From positions 3,892,001-3,956,000 of the forward strand of contig NZ_CP041063.1 in assembly GCF_011082085.1 (NCBI RefSeq): a stretch of 64,000 nucleotides of DNA, written 5' to 3'. The position numbers were made by a program, and so were the translations under genes. This document shows positions 36,944 through 45,860 of this stretch, in pieces. Every line of letters starts with the position of its first letter. The stretch's first letter is position 1. The notes beneath the pieces are model-generated. The model made no database searches and was not told where the DNA came from. It saw only the letters and a program-made list of their open reading frames with translations. The stretch comes from Bacillus sp. Cs-700. GTDB lineage: Bacteria > Bacillota > Bacilli > Bacillales > Guptibacillaceae.

Positions 36944-37112
36944 GTGATTCAAATCCAATTATTGTTTTTACAAGAGATGGGATCCTTCTCAAAAAAAGAT
37001 TCGTAGGAACATTAAATATCCTTCTATTTGTGAGCCAGAATCTGCAGAACCGTTCCAGCGATTCCTAAAAAAAATTCGGGAGGTTGAAGTAGTTGGAACA
37101 AAGATTGAATGA
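36944..37112 (+). pseudogene. C-terminal fragment of an unknown gene
   Basis: An open frame without a start codon reads YKRWDPSQKKIRRNIKYPSI and EPFQRFLKKIREVEVVGTKI, ending at TGA 37110-37112 and overlapping the next gene by 20 bases. It looks like the tail of another immunity-type gene joined here by recombination. The family was not recognised. Confidence 0.45.
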
Positions 37113-37578
37113 TTTATATAGAAAGATAGCGGAGACCGTTAATGAAATGATTCCAGAACAGTGGGAGAGATTTTACTATTATGCTCAAATTTCAGAAGAT
37201 GGTGGGGGTACATACTTCTTCTATCAGCCCTCAACCAATCCAAGTTTGAATATATATAGCCTTGAAATTCCTTTTAAATATCAAATAGACGAAAAATCTT
37301 TCAAATTAGATAAAAGAAAGTTATTTTCCTTATCAGAAGAAATGAGAGAAGTCTTTAAAAGCGAGGAACAAGAACCTTGGTACTCTTTCACTCTAAAATT
37401 AGAAAGTACCGGTAAATTAAATGTTCATTTTGACTATACAAATTGGTTTGATACAGAATATAGTTTCAGTGACCAGATGATTATTTGGAAAAATAAATAC
37501 TTAGGTGAAGTACCGGATGAAAATAATAAAGCTTTAATTGATAAGTATTATTCTGAATTTCCAAATGACCCTATTTAA
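37093..37578 (+). CDS. YezG-family immunity protein, copy 1
   Basis: TTG 37093 lies within the preceding fragment. The 161-residue protein matches the YezG (DUF600) family: LNDLYRKIAETVNEMIPEQW at the N-terminus, YYYAQISEDGGGTYFFY, and EPWYSFTLKLESTGKLNVHF with the typical FDYTNW. YezG neutralises the Bacillus subtilis LXG toxin YeeF. The cognate toxin of this copy is not obvious, because the nearby toxin ends in a TNT-like rather than a DNase domain. It is probably an orphan immunity gene. Confidence 0.8.
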   Translation: MEQRLNDLYRKIAETVNEMIPEQWERFYYYAQISEDGGGTYFFYQPSTNPSLNIYSLEIPFKYQIDEKSFKLDKRKLFSLSEEMREVFKSEEQEPWYSFTLKLESTGKLNVHFDYTNWFDTEYSFSDQMIIWKNKYLGEVPDENNKALIDKYYSEFPNDPI

Positions 37579-37605
37579 TATTAAGTTTATAGGAATAGTA
37601 AATCA

Positions 37606-37643
37606 AAAAGCGCTTGATTGTATTAAAGATCAAGTGCTTTTTT
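37606..37643 (+). terminator. rho-independent terminator
   Basis: AAGCGCTTGAT pairs with ATCAAGTGCTT (one G:U) and is followed by a T run. It ends the first YezG transcript. Confidence 0.8.
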
Positions 37644-37693
37644 GAATGGTACGTAGGGAACAGGTTTAATGTCTCTATTAACTAGCAACTATT

Positions 37694-37720
37694 CGCCGAC
37701 TCTATGTCGGCATTATTTTT
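37694..37720 (+). terminator. second GCCGAC/GTCGGC hairpin
   Basis: GCCGAC (37695-37700) and GTCGGC (37706-37711) flank TCTAT, followed by ATTATTTTT. The upstream AGCAACTATTC matches the string before the 36682 terminator. Confidence 0.65.
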
Positions 37721-37801
37721 CTCATAACCAATTACTACTAGATCAAAAATCAGTTTTATATCCGATGAAAAAAGCAATTTATCAGGAGGAGGCTGAATTA
37801 G

Positions 37802-38332
37802 ATGAGTTTTGAAACCAAATTAAACGATCTCTATAAAGAAATGGCACAACAGCTTAATGATTTGATCCCTACTGATTGGAATCATTTGTGTTTGAATAGT
37901 GAAGTGAAGAATGGGGAAGGAGGCGTTTTTTTCTTTTTTAGACCTAAAGGAGAGGGGAAATACGTTTTTTCGCACTATATTCCAAAAATATACAATTTAG
38001 ATAAAAGGATTTATAATAAAGAAATACATAAACTCTTTCAACTTACGGTAGACCTCCAAAAAGTTTTTACTGATTACGACCAAGACCCCTGGTTTTCAGT
38101 GACCTTATTATTAAGTGATACAGGTGAATTAAAGGTGAATTTTCATTATACAAACTGGCATGAAAGTGAATTTGGTCCAACAGCTAGAATAAAGTACTTT
38201 GTATATAACTATGTCGATCAAAATAAAGAACAATTAGATTTAATAGAGAGAATGAAGGAATTTGAAGAGCAGTCTAAACAAGCTACAGTAAAGGCATTTC
38301 GTCCCACTAGGAAACGTGGTTCCAATCTTTAA
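37802..38332 (+). CDS. YezG-family immunity protein, copy 2
   Basis: This 176-residue paralogue of the 37093 gene shares LNDLYKEMAQQLNDLIPTDW, GGVFFFFRPKGEG, DPWFSVTLLLSDTGELKVNF and HYTNWH. It carries an extra basic tail of about 20 residues (EEQSKQATVKAFRPTRKRGS) that the others lack. AGGAGG precedes ATG 37802. The Imm22 gene starts 17 bases after its stop, so they share a transcript. Confidence 0.8.
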   Translation: MSFETKLNDLYKEMAQQLNDLIPTDWNHLCLNSEVKNGEGGVFFFFRPKGEGKYVFSHYIPKIYNLDKRIYNKEIHKLFQLTVDLQKVFTDYDQDPWFSVTLLLSDTGELKVNFHYTNWHESEFGPTARIKYFVYNYVDQNKEQLDLIERMKEFEEQSKQATVKAFRPTRKRGSNL

Positions 38333-38349
38333 GAAGTGAGGATAACATA

Positions 38350-38730
38350 ATGGAAAAACAAGGATGGGTTTCAATTTGGTTAGGGAATATAAAGAATGAG
38401 GACTTGATCGATGAGTATGTGGATTTAACCTATGATGAAGATGGCGATTCTATCCCTTCACCATTCTTTATTGATTTTAATATAGATATAGATGAAACAG
38501 ATGAGGATACGATCGAAAAGGCTATCTATAAAAGCAGTCATAAGGATCTTTGCTTCTTATTGGAAGGATGTTCGTATGATGATATGATCATACCAAAAAT
38601 CAAGAAAAGGGTAAATCTATTGAAATCATATAATGCCATTATTCTAATTTATAATTTCTACTATAACAATGAGATTCGGTCAGCAGATGCTTTTGATTTT
38701 ATAGCTGCTATTAGTTATGAGGAATTTTAA
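38350..38730 (+). CDS. Imm22-family immunity protein
   Basis: This 126-residue protein begins MEKQGWVSIWLGNIKNEDLI, the recognisable start of the Imm22 family. The body is acidic and cytoplasmic (FFIDFNIDIDETDEDTIEKA). Imm22 proteins protect against nuclease-type polymorphic toxins. No matching toxin is present, so this is probably an orphan gene retained for defence against neighbours. Confidence 0.7.
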   Translation: MEKQGWVSIWLGNIKNEDLIDEYVDLTYDEDGDSIPSPFFIDFNIDIDETDEDTIEKAIYKSSHKDLCFLLEGCSYDDMIIPKIKKRVNLLKSYNAIILIYNFYYNNEIRSADAFDFIAAISYEEF

Positions 38731-38777
38731 ATAGGGGAGCTGATATGAGCACCTGAATAATAAAAGAGAATTAATCA

Positions 38778-39036
38778 TGGAAAACAAGAGTTCATATAAA
38801 GATACAATGCTGAAAACCTAACCAATGGTGATGAATATCTGATGGTATTAGACGAAATAACAGATGGACCGTTGGTGTTAGGTTGTGTGTTCAGTCAAGG
38901 AGTGTGGAAAGTATATAGAACTGGAGAACGAGGAGGTCACTATGAAATAAAAGAATTTAACAGTGAAGATGCTACATTTGATTTTCTGTACGGCAGAGTG
39001 CTCTATCAGCATAATATTGAGAATAACCTTTACTAG
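38778..39036 (+). pseudogene. third copy of the Imm59-like gene, 5' end damaged
   Basis: Compared with the intact copy at 36401, this copy has one A missing after the ATG (38778) and a TAA where the KRYN lysine codon should be. From ATG 38842 a clean frame of 64 residues remains (MVLDEITDGPLVLGCVFSQG, then WKVYRTGERGGHYEIKEF). The short form lacks the first 20 residues, and there is no obvious ribosome binding site for it, so activity is doubtful. Confidence 0.6.
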
Positions 39037-39141
39037 GTGATCTTAAGGGAGAAAAAATTTGTTGATGAGCGGGTTAAAGAAATAAAAATAAAACCTATAG
39101 GTGAATATGAATTTGTAAATGCTTGTTAGGGGGACGTATAG

Positions 39142-39588
39142 TTGGTTCATATATTTGGTTCACATGACAATCTTTCGCTAGAACAAATATCAAAATTTGA
39201 AAACGAAAAAAATGTTAAACTCCCTGATCACTATGTGCATTTTTTACGAAATTGGAATGGTGGAAAAGTAAAGCCTAATTTATTCAAGATATTTGATAAG
39301 CAAGGTCCAAGTGTAGTGAATGTCTTTTATGGTATTGGCGATATGTATGATAATTTAGCAGATTTTATAGAAATAATGGATGAAAGATTACCTGTAGGAT
39401 TTATTCCAATAGGAGATGATCCTTCAGGGAATGTTATTTGTTTAGGTACAAAGGAACCTTATTACGACAAGATTTACTTTTGGGATCATGAACAAGAGCC
39501 AGAAGAACCTAATGATATGAGGAATATGTATTTTTTAGCAAACGATATTACTGAATTTCTAGATGGTTTATATAGAGACACTGAATAA
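39142..39588 (+). CDS. SMI1/KNR4 (SUKH) family immunity protein
   Basis: TTG 39142 follows TTAGGGGGA. The 148-residue protein has the SUKH core: NEKNVKLPDHYVHFLRNWNG, FIPIGDDPSGNVICLGT and YFWDHEQEPEEPND. SUKH proteins are the most frequent immunity proteins against nuclease toxins in bacteria. Its partner toxin is not in the window. Confidence 0.8.
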   Translation: MVHIFGSHDNLSLEQISKFENEKNVKLPDHYVHFLRNWNGGKVKPNLFKIFDKQGPSVVNVFYGIGDMYDNLADFIEIMDERLPVGFIPIGDDPSGNVICLGTKEPYYDKIYFWDHEQEPEEPNDMRNMYFLANDITEFLDGLYRDTE

Positions 39589-39647
39589 AAAATCAGGTAT
39601 GGATTGATGGAATAATTGAAAGAAGAGAAAGAAAATCGATAGAAAGG

Positions 39648-40139
39648 GTGAGTAAGCAAGTTATGAATTATGGTATTCATCATATTTTAGTTGAAGAAAT
39701 CATTCTTTTCTCTAAAAACGCTGAAATACAAAGCAAAACAGATATTTCTAATAAGATCACGGTTATTCATGATTTGAAAAAAGCAGAGTATTTAGCGTAT
39801 GAAGAGGTTTATGGTGAAGATGAGTACAATTGGAAAGATATTAGAGAGTTAGAAATGAGCAAAGTATGGGAGAAATATTATACATATCAAGAAAGTGAAA
39901 GACCAAGCGGATTGGAGCAGATTTTGCCTATTATTTCACAAAACGTTAGGGAACAAGAAATGAATAAACATTTTTTTCACGATGTTGTGGCTGATCTTCA
40001 TAATTGTGCTGTTAACAGAGCTATAAACGGAAAGGCTAGTTCCTTCATGAATGATTTGTTTGAGGTGTATCAAATCGGAGCATTTCCATGTGGTTGGGAA
40101 GGACATTATCCAGAAGGAAAAATTGTAGCCTATGTATGA
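39648..40139 (+). CDS. unnamed immunity-associated cytoplasmic protein
   Basis: This 163-residue protein ends VADLHNCAVNRAINGKASSF and FEVYQIGAFPCGWEGHYPEG. That C-terminal signature occurs in a widespread family of small cytoplasmic proteins encoded next to SMI1 genes. The start at GTG 39648 has an AAAGGGTGAG ribosome binding site. No biochemical function is known to me. Position and family company argue for an immunity role. Confidence 0.6.
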   Translation: MSKQVMNYGIHHILVEEIILFSKNAEIQSKTDISNKITVIHDLKKAEYLAYEEVYGEDEYNWKDIRELEMSKVWEKYYTYQESERPSGLEQILPIISQNVREQEMNKHFFHDVVADLHNCAVNRAINGKASSFMNDLFEVYQIGAFPCGWEGHYPEGKIVAYV

Positions 40140-40245
40140 AAGGGATCAGGAATCTAACATCGTGTGCTGGGATCCAATTCATGAAGAGGTTAGAGAAGAA
40201 AAGTTTGATAACTTTTATACCTATCTCGACTTGCTGAAATGCTAG
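40132..40245 (+). pseudogene. fragment resembling an SMI1/KNR4 C-terminus
   Basis: An open frame of 37 codons overlaps the previous stop and contains NIVCWDPIHEEVREEKFDNF. This resembles the VCWDPxxEEV and EFL end of SUKH proteins. The region up to 40413 holds only further unconnected scraps (for example VETRKVLADIEIWLDEDLEN). Confidence 0.4.
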
Positions 40246-40413
40246 ATTAATGCAGAAGACATTATTATCCCACACTCATTTACTGAAACGATAAAAATGA
40301 GTTATCTATAGTGGAAACGAGGAAGGTCTTAGCTGACATCGAAATTTGGTTAGATGAAGATTTAGAAAATAGCTAGGAGAAACAATCAGTTACTAGTTAA
40401 AGGAGTTCTAATA

Positions 40414-40959
40414 TTGAATCCATCCTTAGACGATTTTATCGTACATAAGAAAGTGAATGAAAAAGAGATTCTGAAATATCAGGAGAAACTACCTGAAGAA
40501 TTAATTGACGTATGGAAAACATACGGATTTGGAACTTTTGCAAATGCCTTTATAAAAGTTATTCATCCGGATGAGTATTTTACTGTTTTAGAAAACAGTT
40601 ATCTAAGGTATGAACAGGCAATTCCTATCTTTGCGACAGCAATGGGGGATTTGATCGTGTGGGAAAAAGGACAGTATGTTAATTTAATTAATTATAGAAA
40701 AGGAATTGTTCATGTGGTGTCATCTGGTTTTGAGTTTTTTCTAGAAGACCTAAAAGATGAGAGCTTTATGACTGATGAATTAATGTGGCACCCCTATTTG
40801 GAAGCGGTTAATAAATATAATCCACCTGGCTATGAGGAGTGTTTTGGGTATACGCCACTATTAGGTATGGGCGGAGCAGAAAAAGTTAAAAACCTGAAAA
40901 AAGTAAAAGTGGCAGAACATATTCGATTTATTACCTCGGTTATGGGTCCAATACGATAA
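40414..40959 (+). CDS. GAD-like / DUF1851 (Tdi1-type) immunity protein
   Basis: TTG 40414 follows AAAGGAG. The 181-residue protein has a GAD-like N-terminus (EKLPEELIDVWKTYGFGTFA) and a DUF1851 C-terminus (NPPGYEECFGYTPLLGMGG). Tdi1 of this type protects Agrobacterium against a DNase effector. A signature DLIVWEKGQYVNLINYRKG lies between. The gene is apparently transcribed alone. Confidence 0.75.
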   Translation: MNPSLDDFIVHKKVNEKEILKYQEKLPEELIDVWKTYGFGTFANAFIKVIHPDEYFTVLENSYLRYEQAIPIFATAMGDLIVWEKGQYVNLINYRKGIVHVVSSGFEFFLEDLKDESFMTDELMWHPYLEAVNKYNPPGYEECFGYTPLLGMGGAEKVKNLKKVKVAEHIRFITSVMGPIR

Positions 40960-41149
40960 AGCAATGTGTATGTGGTTTGAAAAATGAGCGTTAAGAGATT
41001 CGTTATTTGAAACTGGTGAAACTGGAACGGATAGGTATAGCAAGATAGGTAAAGAAAGTAAGGGGTACTGAAGTAGACATGTTCTCAAACATAAGTTACA
41101 TGTCTAATATAGAAAGCATCTATAGCAATGAAAACTGGAGTGGTGTCAT

Positions 41150-41806
41150 GTGAAGAGTATCCTCAAGTGCTTTCTTCTTATCATGCTTTTCTTAATGGGA
41201 GCGTGCAACATGGAAGAAGTAGAAACAACTACGGATCCTGAGAAAGTTTCTGAAGAAAGTTTACCTCGTACAAGAGCCATGCAAGATGAATTTACGAGAA
41301 GTTTCTTGCAATCTACTGAGGAGGTCGAGGAAGGGTATTATCGGTTCAGATCGGGTACAAATCGATTTGAAATGAATCTTTCTACAGCTGGAAAAATTGG
41401 TGAGAAAAGTTACGCTGTGGATAAAGGGTTTGAACAGGTGGCGATCGGTATTGAACAGTCTTCTTATGCGATCGGTATTACGATTGAATATATCAGCCAC
41501 TTAAAGAAAGATAATCTAGAAACAAACCTTTCTCTCTTTGGAAGCATTGCGGAAGAACTTGATTTTGATAGAATGCAGCAAGGTGGTAGCGATCGGTTTT
41601 ACAGTAAATTTAGGAGAGACGAAAATGATGTTTTTTTAGCTTATGTGCAAAACACTAAAGACTCTGGGGGCATCCTTATTTCTTATTATATTGACTGTTT
41701 AGAAACGGATCATTCGTGCGGGACGAAAAGTCAGGAAGATGAGTTTTTCAAATGGTTAAAGAGTTTTCAATTTAAGGAAAAAGGTATGGGAGAGGAAGAT
41801 CAGTGA
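41150..41806 (+). CDS. putative lipoprotein
   Basis: GTG 41150 opens a 218-residue protein with a signal peptide and lipobox (FLLIMLFLMGAC, Cys near residue 19). The mature part is acidic and mixed alpha/beta, with two cysteines near the end (DCLETDHSCG). It would be attached to the outer face of the membrane. No family was recognised. Its position between immunity genes suggests protection against a toxin acting outside the cell or in the membrane, but this is inference. Confidence 0.65.
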   Translation: MKSILKCFLLIMLFLMGACNMEEVETTTDPEKVSEESLPRTRAMQDEFTRSFLQSTEEVEEGYYRFRSGTNRFEMNLSTAGKIGEKSYAVDKGFEQVAIGIEQSSYAIGITIEYISHLKKDNLETNLSLFGSIAEELDFDRMQQGGSDRFYSKFRRDENDVFLAYVQNTKDSGGILISYYIDCLETDHSCGTKSQEDEFFKWLKSFQFKEKGMGEEDQ

Positions 41807-41848
41807 TGATTTGAAAGAAAGTATGATGACAATGATGGGGGAGATGAA

Positions 41849-42337
41849 GTGAACAACGAAAAGATAGTAGGGCAAATTGAAAAAATAAGTAACCAATTAC
41901 ATCTCATTATTCCCGAACCCTGGGATAGAATTTTGTTGTATTCGGAAGTAACCGAGTGGAGTAACCGTACTTTTTTTTATTATTTTCCTCATCTAAACGA
42001 ATCACCTATCTATAGTTTAGATCTTGAGAATATGGCGATTTGTGATGAAGATGAAGTAAATCGGCAGTTGCATCAACTATATGAGGATCTACGACAGTTA
42101 TGGAATGAATTTAAGAATCAAAAACAACAACCGTGGACAAATCTCACATTACAATTAATATCAAATGGAAAATTTAACATCGAGTATGATTATGAAGACT
42201 TGTCAAATGAAGATAGCTACAAACAACAAGTTATTTGGGAATATGAAAAATTAGGTAAGGTGCCAAACGAGAATCGTGAGCGAGATTCTACTATTATGAA
42301 AGAATATACAAAAGCATCTAACAGTAACGACATGTAA
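41849..42337 (+). CDS. YezG-family immunity protein, copy 3
   Basis: GTG 41849 follows GGGGGAGATGA. The 162-residue protein is a diverged third member of the YezG family, with QIEKISNQLHLIIPEPWDRI, RTFFYYFPHLNESPIYSLDL, QPWTNLTLQLISNGKFNIEY and YDYEDL. It ends GKVPNENRERDS, matching the tail of copy 1 (GEVPDENNK). An SMI1 gene follows after 12 bases. Confidence 0.75.
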   Translation: MNNEKIVGQIEKISNQLHLIIPEPWDRILLYSEVTEWSNRTFFYYFPHLNESPIYSLDLENMAICDEDEVNRQLHQLYEDLRQLWNEFKNQKQQPWTNLTLQLISNGKFNIEYDYEDLSNEDSYKQQVIWEYEKLGKVPNENRERDSTIMKEYTKASNSNDM

Positions 42338-42349
42338 GGGGACAATCTA

Positions 42350-42799
42350 ATGAATGGAGAGGAACTAGAGCGGTTTATCCATAGATACATGGAAGCTGAC
42401 GATTTTACTGGAGGTGTAGATGAAAGACAGATCACTTATGTGCAAGATAAGCTAGATAGAAAACTTCCTAAAAGCTATCAGTGGTTCCTCAAAAATTATG
42501 GTTCCGGTGGGGTGTTTGGGGTAGATATTGTTGGAATAGCGAAGAATAATATTGCCTCAGTTATAAGAGAAACGAAGCGTTATCAGACATTAGGAATGGG
42601 TAAGAATCTAGTTGTGGTGGAAGATCAAGATGAATATGCCTATTGTTTAGATACGAGTATCATGGAGAATGGCGAGTGCCCAGTCATCGCTTGGAATCGC
42701 AGTGGTGGTCTTGATGACTATTATACGGCAAGTAACTTTTATGAATTTTTATCTGAAAGGCTCATGCAAGCAAAAGAAGCCTGGGACGAACCGTTTTAA
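42350..42799 (+). CDS. SMI1/KNR4 (SUKH) family immunity protein, second copy
   Basis: This 149-residue protein shows the SUKH pattern (YVQDKLDRKLPKSYQWFLKN, then YGSGGVFGVDIVGI) and VVVEDQDEYAYCLDT. It is only distantly similar to the 39142 protein. It is co-transcribed with the third YezG copy and is probably an immunity protein for an absent toxin. Confidence 0.8.
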   Translation: MNGEELERFIHRYMEADDFTGGVDERQITYVQDKLDRKLPKSYQWFLKNYGSGGVFGVDIVGIAKNNIASVIRETKRYQTLGMGKNLVVVEDQDEYAYCLDTSIMENGECPVIAWNRSGGLDDYYTASNFYEFLSERLMQAKEAWDEPF

Positions 42800-42832
42800 T
42801 TTGATGAAGTGATGCTGGGAGGTTAATAGGCA

Positions 42833-43312
42833 ATGAGCCCCTTTCACGATAACTTGTTTGGAGTACTCGTGTATAAGAAGCATTTTTGGAGAGGCCATAC
42901 CGTGATAAGAATGTTTGGACTTGAAAAAGAAATTTTATTAACTGTAGATGGTCAAGAAGATGCTGAATTCTCTAAAACACAGCAAGAAGCTTTTTCTTAC
43001 TTTCTTTCAGATATGGATAGGATTATGGCTCATGTAGAAAAGGAAATTCACCATTACTATATTATGACTGTTGTAGAAAGTAGAGAAATATATGGTGAAG
43101 CTGGCGAGGATCAGTTACCCCTGTTTCATTCGATCAAAGACTTAACAAAAATAGTGAATCCTACTGAATTAATTGTGAGAGGAGTAGGGGAGCATGGGAA
43201 GAGAAGATTAGGATTGCTGTGTGAGGCAGAGTGGGATATCGAAAATGGCGTAGGAGTAAAAATAGAGAATGAAGTGGTTAAAGAAGTAGATTATCAAGAT
43301 ATCGTTCTTTAA
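42833..43312 (+). CDS. DUF6985/DUF2004-like protein
   Basis: This 159-residue protein ends LGLLCEAEWDIENGVGVKIE followed by VDYQDIVL. This is the typical C-terminal signature of the DUF2004/DUF6985 group often placed among immunity genes. The N-terminus (DNLFGVLVYKKHFWRG) is beta-rich. TGGGAGG precedes ATG 42833. The function is unproven. Confidence 0.6.
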   Translation: MSPFHDNLFGVLVYKKHFWRGHTVIRMFGLEKEILLTVDGQEDAEFSKTQQEAFSYFLSDMDRIMAHVEKEIHHYYIMTVVESREIYGEAGEDQLPLFHSIKDLTKIVNPTELIVRGVGEHGKRRLGLLCEAEWDIENGVGVKIENEVVKEVDYQDIVL

Positions 43313-43452
43313 AAGATAAGGAAAACAACGAGGTGACTTGCTGGTTTATAAAAAAGTGAAACCTCACAAAAGACGATGAAGTAAAAAGAGTGATTGAAGA
43401 GGTGGAAACTTGTGAAACAAGTTCTATAAATATATGAAGGAGAGCAGCTCTC

Positions 43453-43902
43453 GTGGATAAATCAGAAGTAAGTTTATTGAAACATTTTCTTTATGATGCT
43501 GAAAAGGATCAAGCGAAGCAATACCTCACAAAGACGGCAGATTCTTTATTCCTTCATTATTTTGCGATGAACTATAATTGGGATAAAGGTTTCGATCTGC
43601 CAAGCGTCATACTGGAAAATAAGGCATGCGACTTTGGAACAGGGTTATTCATGTTTCACTCTTCAGACGGCATTCGTCTTCTTATTAGTCCGGAAGAGAT
43701 TTCTCAATCTTCTCTAGAAGAGTGGAAAGTGTTTGTAAACAAGGTTACGAGAAAGCTTAATGATGAATGCTTCGTTTTAAAGAATATTTCTTATGAACCA
43801 GACATCACAAAAGTGCAGCGGTATAAGCTGAAGAAGCGTAAAATACCTGACGTTTTTATTGATCCATCACCAGGCGAGAGAGTCGAGGTTCCAAAGATTT
43901 AA
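43453..43902 (+). CDS. DUF4274 protein
   Basis: GTG 43453 follows GGAGAGC. The 149-residue protein has LFLHYFAMNYNWDKGFDLPS and NKACDFGTGLFMFHSSDGIR, the core of DUF4274, a family seen in polymorphic-toxin immunity loci. It ends in a basic KKRKIPDVF segment. The 140 bases in front hold only a short scrap (VYKKVKPHKRR) of a lost gene. Confidence 0.65.
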   Translation: MDKSEVSLLKHFLYDAEKDQAKQYLTKTADSLFLHYFAMNYNWDKGFDLPSVILENKACDFGTGLFMFHSSDGIRLLISPEEISQSSLEEWKVFVNKVTRKLNDECFVLKNISYEPDITKVQRYKLKKRKIPDVFIDPSPGERVEVPKI

Positions 43903-44068
43903 GGTGTTAGTTGTGATTCAATTGAAACGATGTGATAGATAAAGTGAATGGGAAGTATCAAATATGTTGGAACAGAGAAAGCCCGGTTGAAGAAAAGCAA
44001 TCAGTGCCTAAAGAAATTTCATAAACGATGAGCATTGTTCAATATGGTATACATAATCAGAACACAAG

Positions 44069-44280
44069 AATCGAGATTTTCCTAAGTACCTTTTGCTTAT
44101 TAATGGTAGTGGACTCGGAGAACAATACCTTTTGGAGTTAAATAACTAAACTGGAGAACCCCAAGTGGTTTCTTTTGATGCGAGTGTAGAAAGAGAGAAT
44201 CAAATTTAGGTGCTAATTGCAATCGGTTTCATAGATTTTCTACTTGATTTAGTAAATACCTTAATCATGTTGTTTAAAGG
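44069..44280 (+). pseudogene. SMI1/KNR4 C-terminal remnant
   Basis: A single frame, interrupted by two stops (TAA and TAG), reads NRDFPKYLLLINGSGLGEQY, then TGEPQVVSFDASVERENQI, then FIDFLLDLVNT. This is the order of a SUKH protein's second half. The first half is missing. It occupies most of the 390-bp gap between DUF4274 and the serine hydrolase. Nothing else was seen there. Confidence 0.55.
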
Positions 44281-44292
44281 AAGGAGAATACA

Positions 44293-45381
44293 ATGAAACT
44301 ACTATTATTTATTATTGTCGGGATTCTAATTCTCGTAATTGTCACCCCGATCCTCATGCTGTACGTAGTAAAAAAGAAAAACGCATCCAAAACTAAGGAA
44401 GACCTCCTTACCTATATCGAACATCATCCAGACGCATGCTCATTGACCTTATTAGAAAATGAAAGAGTACTTCTCACTTTTAATGAAGAAAAAGAAATGC
44501 CGCTCGCAAGTACAGTTAAGTTCATTTACCTTCTAACCTTTCTTGACGGGGTGAGGGAGAAAAAGGTGAATCTTGATGAGAAGGTTCAGGTTGACGACCT
44601 TGACGTCCTTTACTTTAAAAATACAGATGGTGGTGCACATCCAAGGTGGAAGAAGGAACATGATATAGGAGAAGAAGTTACCCTTTTTCAAATTGCACAG
44701 GGAATGATGCAGTTTAGTTCAAATGCATGTACAGACTTTCTCTTTCACAAACTAGGTTCTCATAAAATCAATCAATCTCTCACGAAATACCAGCTGAACC
44801 CTCATTCTCCCATTTACGCGATTAGTTCTGCCATGCTGATTCCTGCCTATTTAAAGGTTGAGAAGGGCTGGAAGAAGAAACAAATTGCACAGGAAATAAA
44901 AGAGATGGATCAGATTGAATTCGAGAGCTTGGCTAATACGCTGTTACATGACGTATTAGACGGAAGTGCTGAAAAATATCTTAATGAATTAGCGACCATC
45001 AACGACATGACGATTCAGCGCGTATTGATGGATAAATTGCCTTCTTCGACAACTGAACAATACGCGAACCTCTTGATTAGGATTGGTGAATCAGATGATC
45101 TATCGGACGATGACAAGGATTTAATGGATCGTATCCTAGGTGGAGCGAGTGAGATCGGAAAGCGCAGATGGTTCAAGGGTGGATCAACGGCATATACCCT
45201 CACCTCAGCGTTGTACAATAAGGACGATAATGGATCGATCTCTCTTTCTGTATTTGTTCAGGATGAAAAGCGATATGAATTGCTATGGATTCGGAATGTT
45301 TTTCATGATATTTTGAAGGCGATCGTGGAAGACACTGAGTTTAGGCAGAAAACGATTGATCGATTAGAGGGTATAAAATAA
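44293..45381 (+). CDS. membrane-anchored beta-lactamase-fold serine hydrolase
   Basis: This 362-residue protein has one N-terminal transmembrane helix (LLLFIIVGILILVIVTPILM) and an extracellular class A beta-lactamase-like domain. The SxxK motif is in MPLASTVKF, SxN in QFSSNACTD, and the KTG equivalent is KGGSTA. It could be a penicillin-interacting enzyme, an esterase or a lactamase. The loop spacing does not match a classical lactamase closely. GGAAGGAG precedes ATG 44293. It does not look like an immunity protein. Confidence 0.75.
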   Translation: MKLLLFIIVGILILVIVTPILMLYVVKKKNASKTKEDLLTYIEHHPDACSLTLLENERVLLTFNEEKEMPLASTVKFIYLLTFLDGVREKKVNLDEKVQVDDLDVLYFKNTDGGAHPRWKKEHDIGEEVTLFQIAQGMMQFSSNACTDFLFHKLGSHKINQSLTKYQLNPHSPIYAISSAMLIPAYLKVEKGWKKKQIAQEIKEMDQIEFESLANTLLHDVLDGSAEKYLNELATINDMTIQRVLMDKLPSSTTEQYANLLIRIGESDDLSDDDKDLMDRILGGASEIGKRRWFKGGSTAYTLTSALYNKDDNGSISLSVFVQDEKRYELLWIRNVFHDILKAIVEDTEFRQKTIDRLEGIK

Positions 45382-45860
45382 GTGGAGGGAAGAACTCCTA
45401 AACGTTTATGATAGCTGATACTGTGGTACGTACATCATGAAAAAAAGCTGCGATATGATCGCAGATCGCATTAGGGATAGGTTAAGACCACCCTCCCTTT
45501 ACAAATTAACAGAAAGCCGTGGGTTGTTCCCTCGGCTTTTTTTCATATCGTTCAAATGTCACGCTTTTTATTAAGCTTGTAAAATTTGTAGGGAACATCT
45601 ACTTAAAAATGAGAGATTGCCCAATAGCTCATATGAACCAACTTTGATTTTATGTCTTGGAACTATAGAACATTGTTTGAAAGGTGTGCTAGATTTAAGG
45701 CGCACTTTACGAAAGGAACAAAGAACCAGCGATACATAAAAGAGAGCACCTGGCTTTGTTGTGTCTTAATTCTCTTGTTTGCCTTAAAGACGATGACTAT
45801 CTCCTTCGCCTGAACGGAGGTGTTAGTACATAAATAATCAAAAAAGTAGGGGGCATTCCT
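45382..45860. other. intergenic region with one terminator
   Basis: A stretch of 479 bases without a supported gene. A CTGCGAT/ATCGCAG hairpin lies near 45448, and the terminator described separately at 45513-45543 ends the serine hydrolase transcript. The last 60 bases lead into the ribosome binding site (TAGGGGG) of the secreted nuclease. No promoter stands out. Confidence 0.5.
45513..45543 (+). terminator. rho-independent terminator
   Basis: AAGCCG.GGG pairs with CCC.CGGCTT around TTGTT, followed by seven T residues. Confidence 0.85.
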
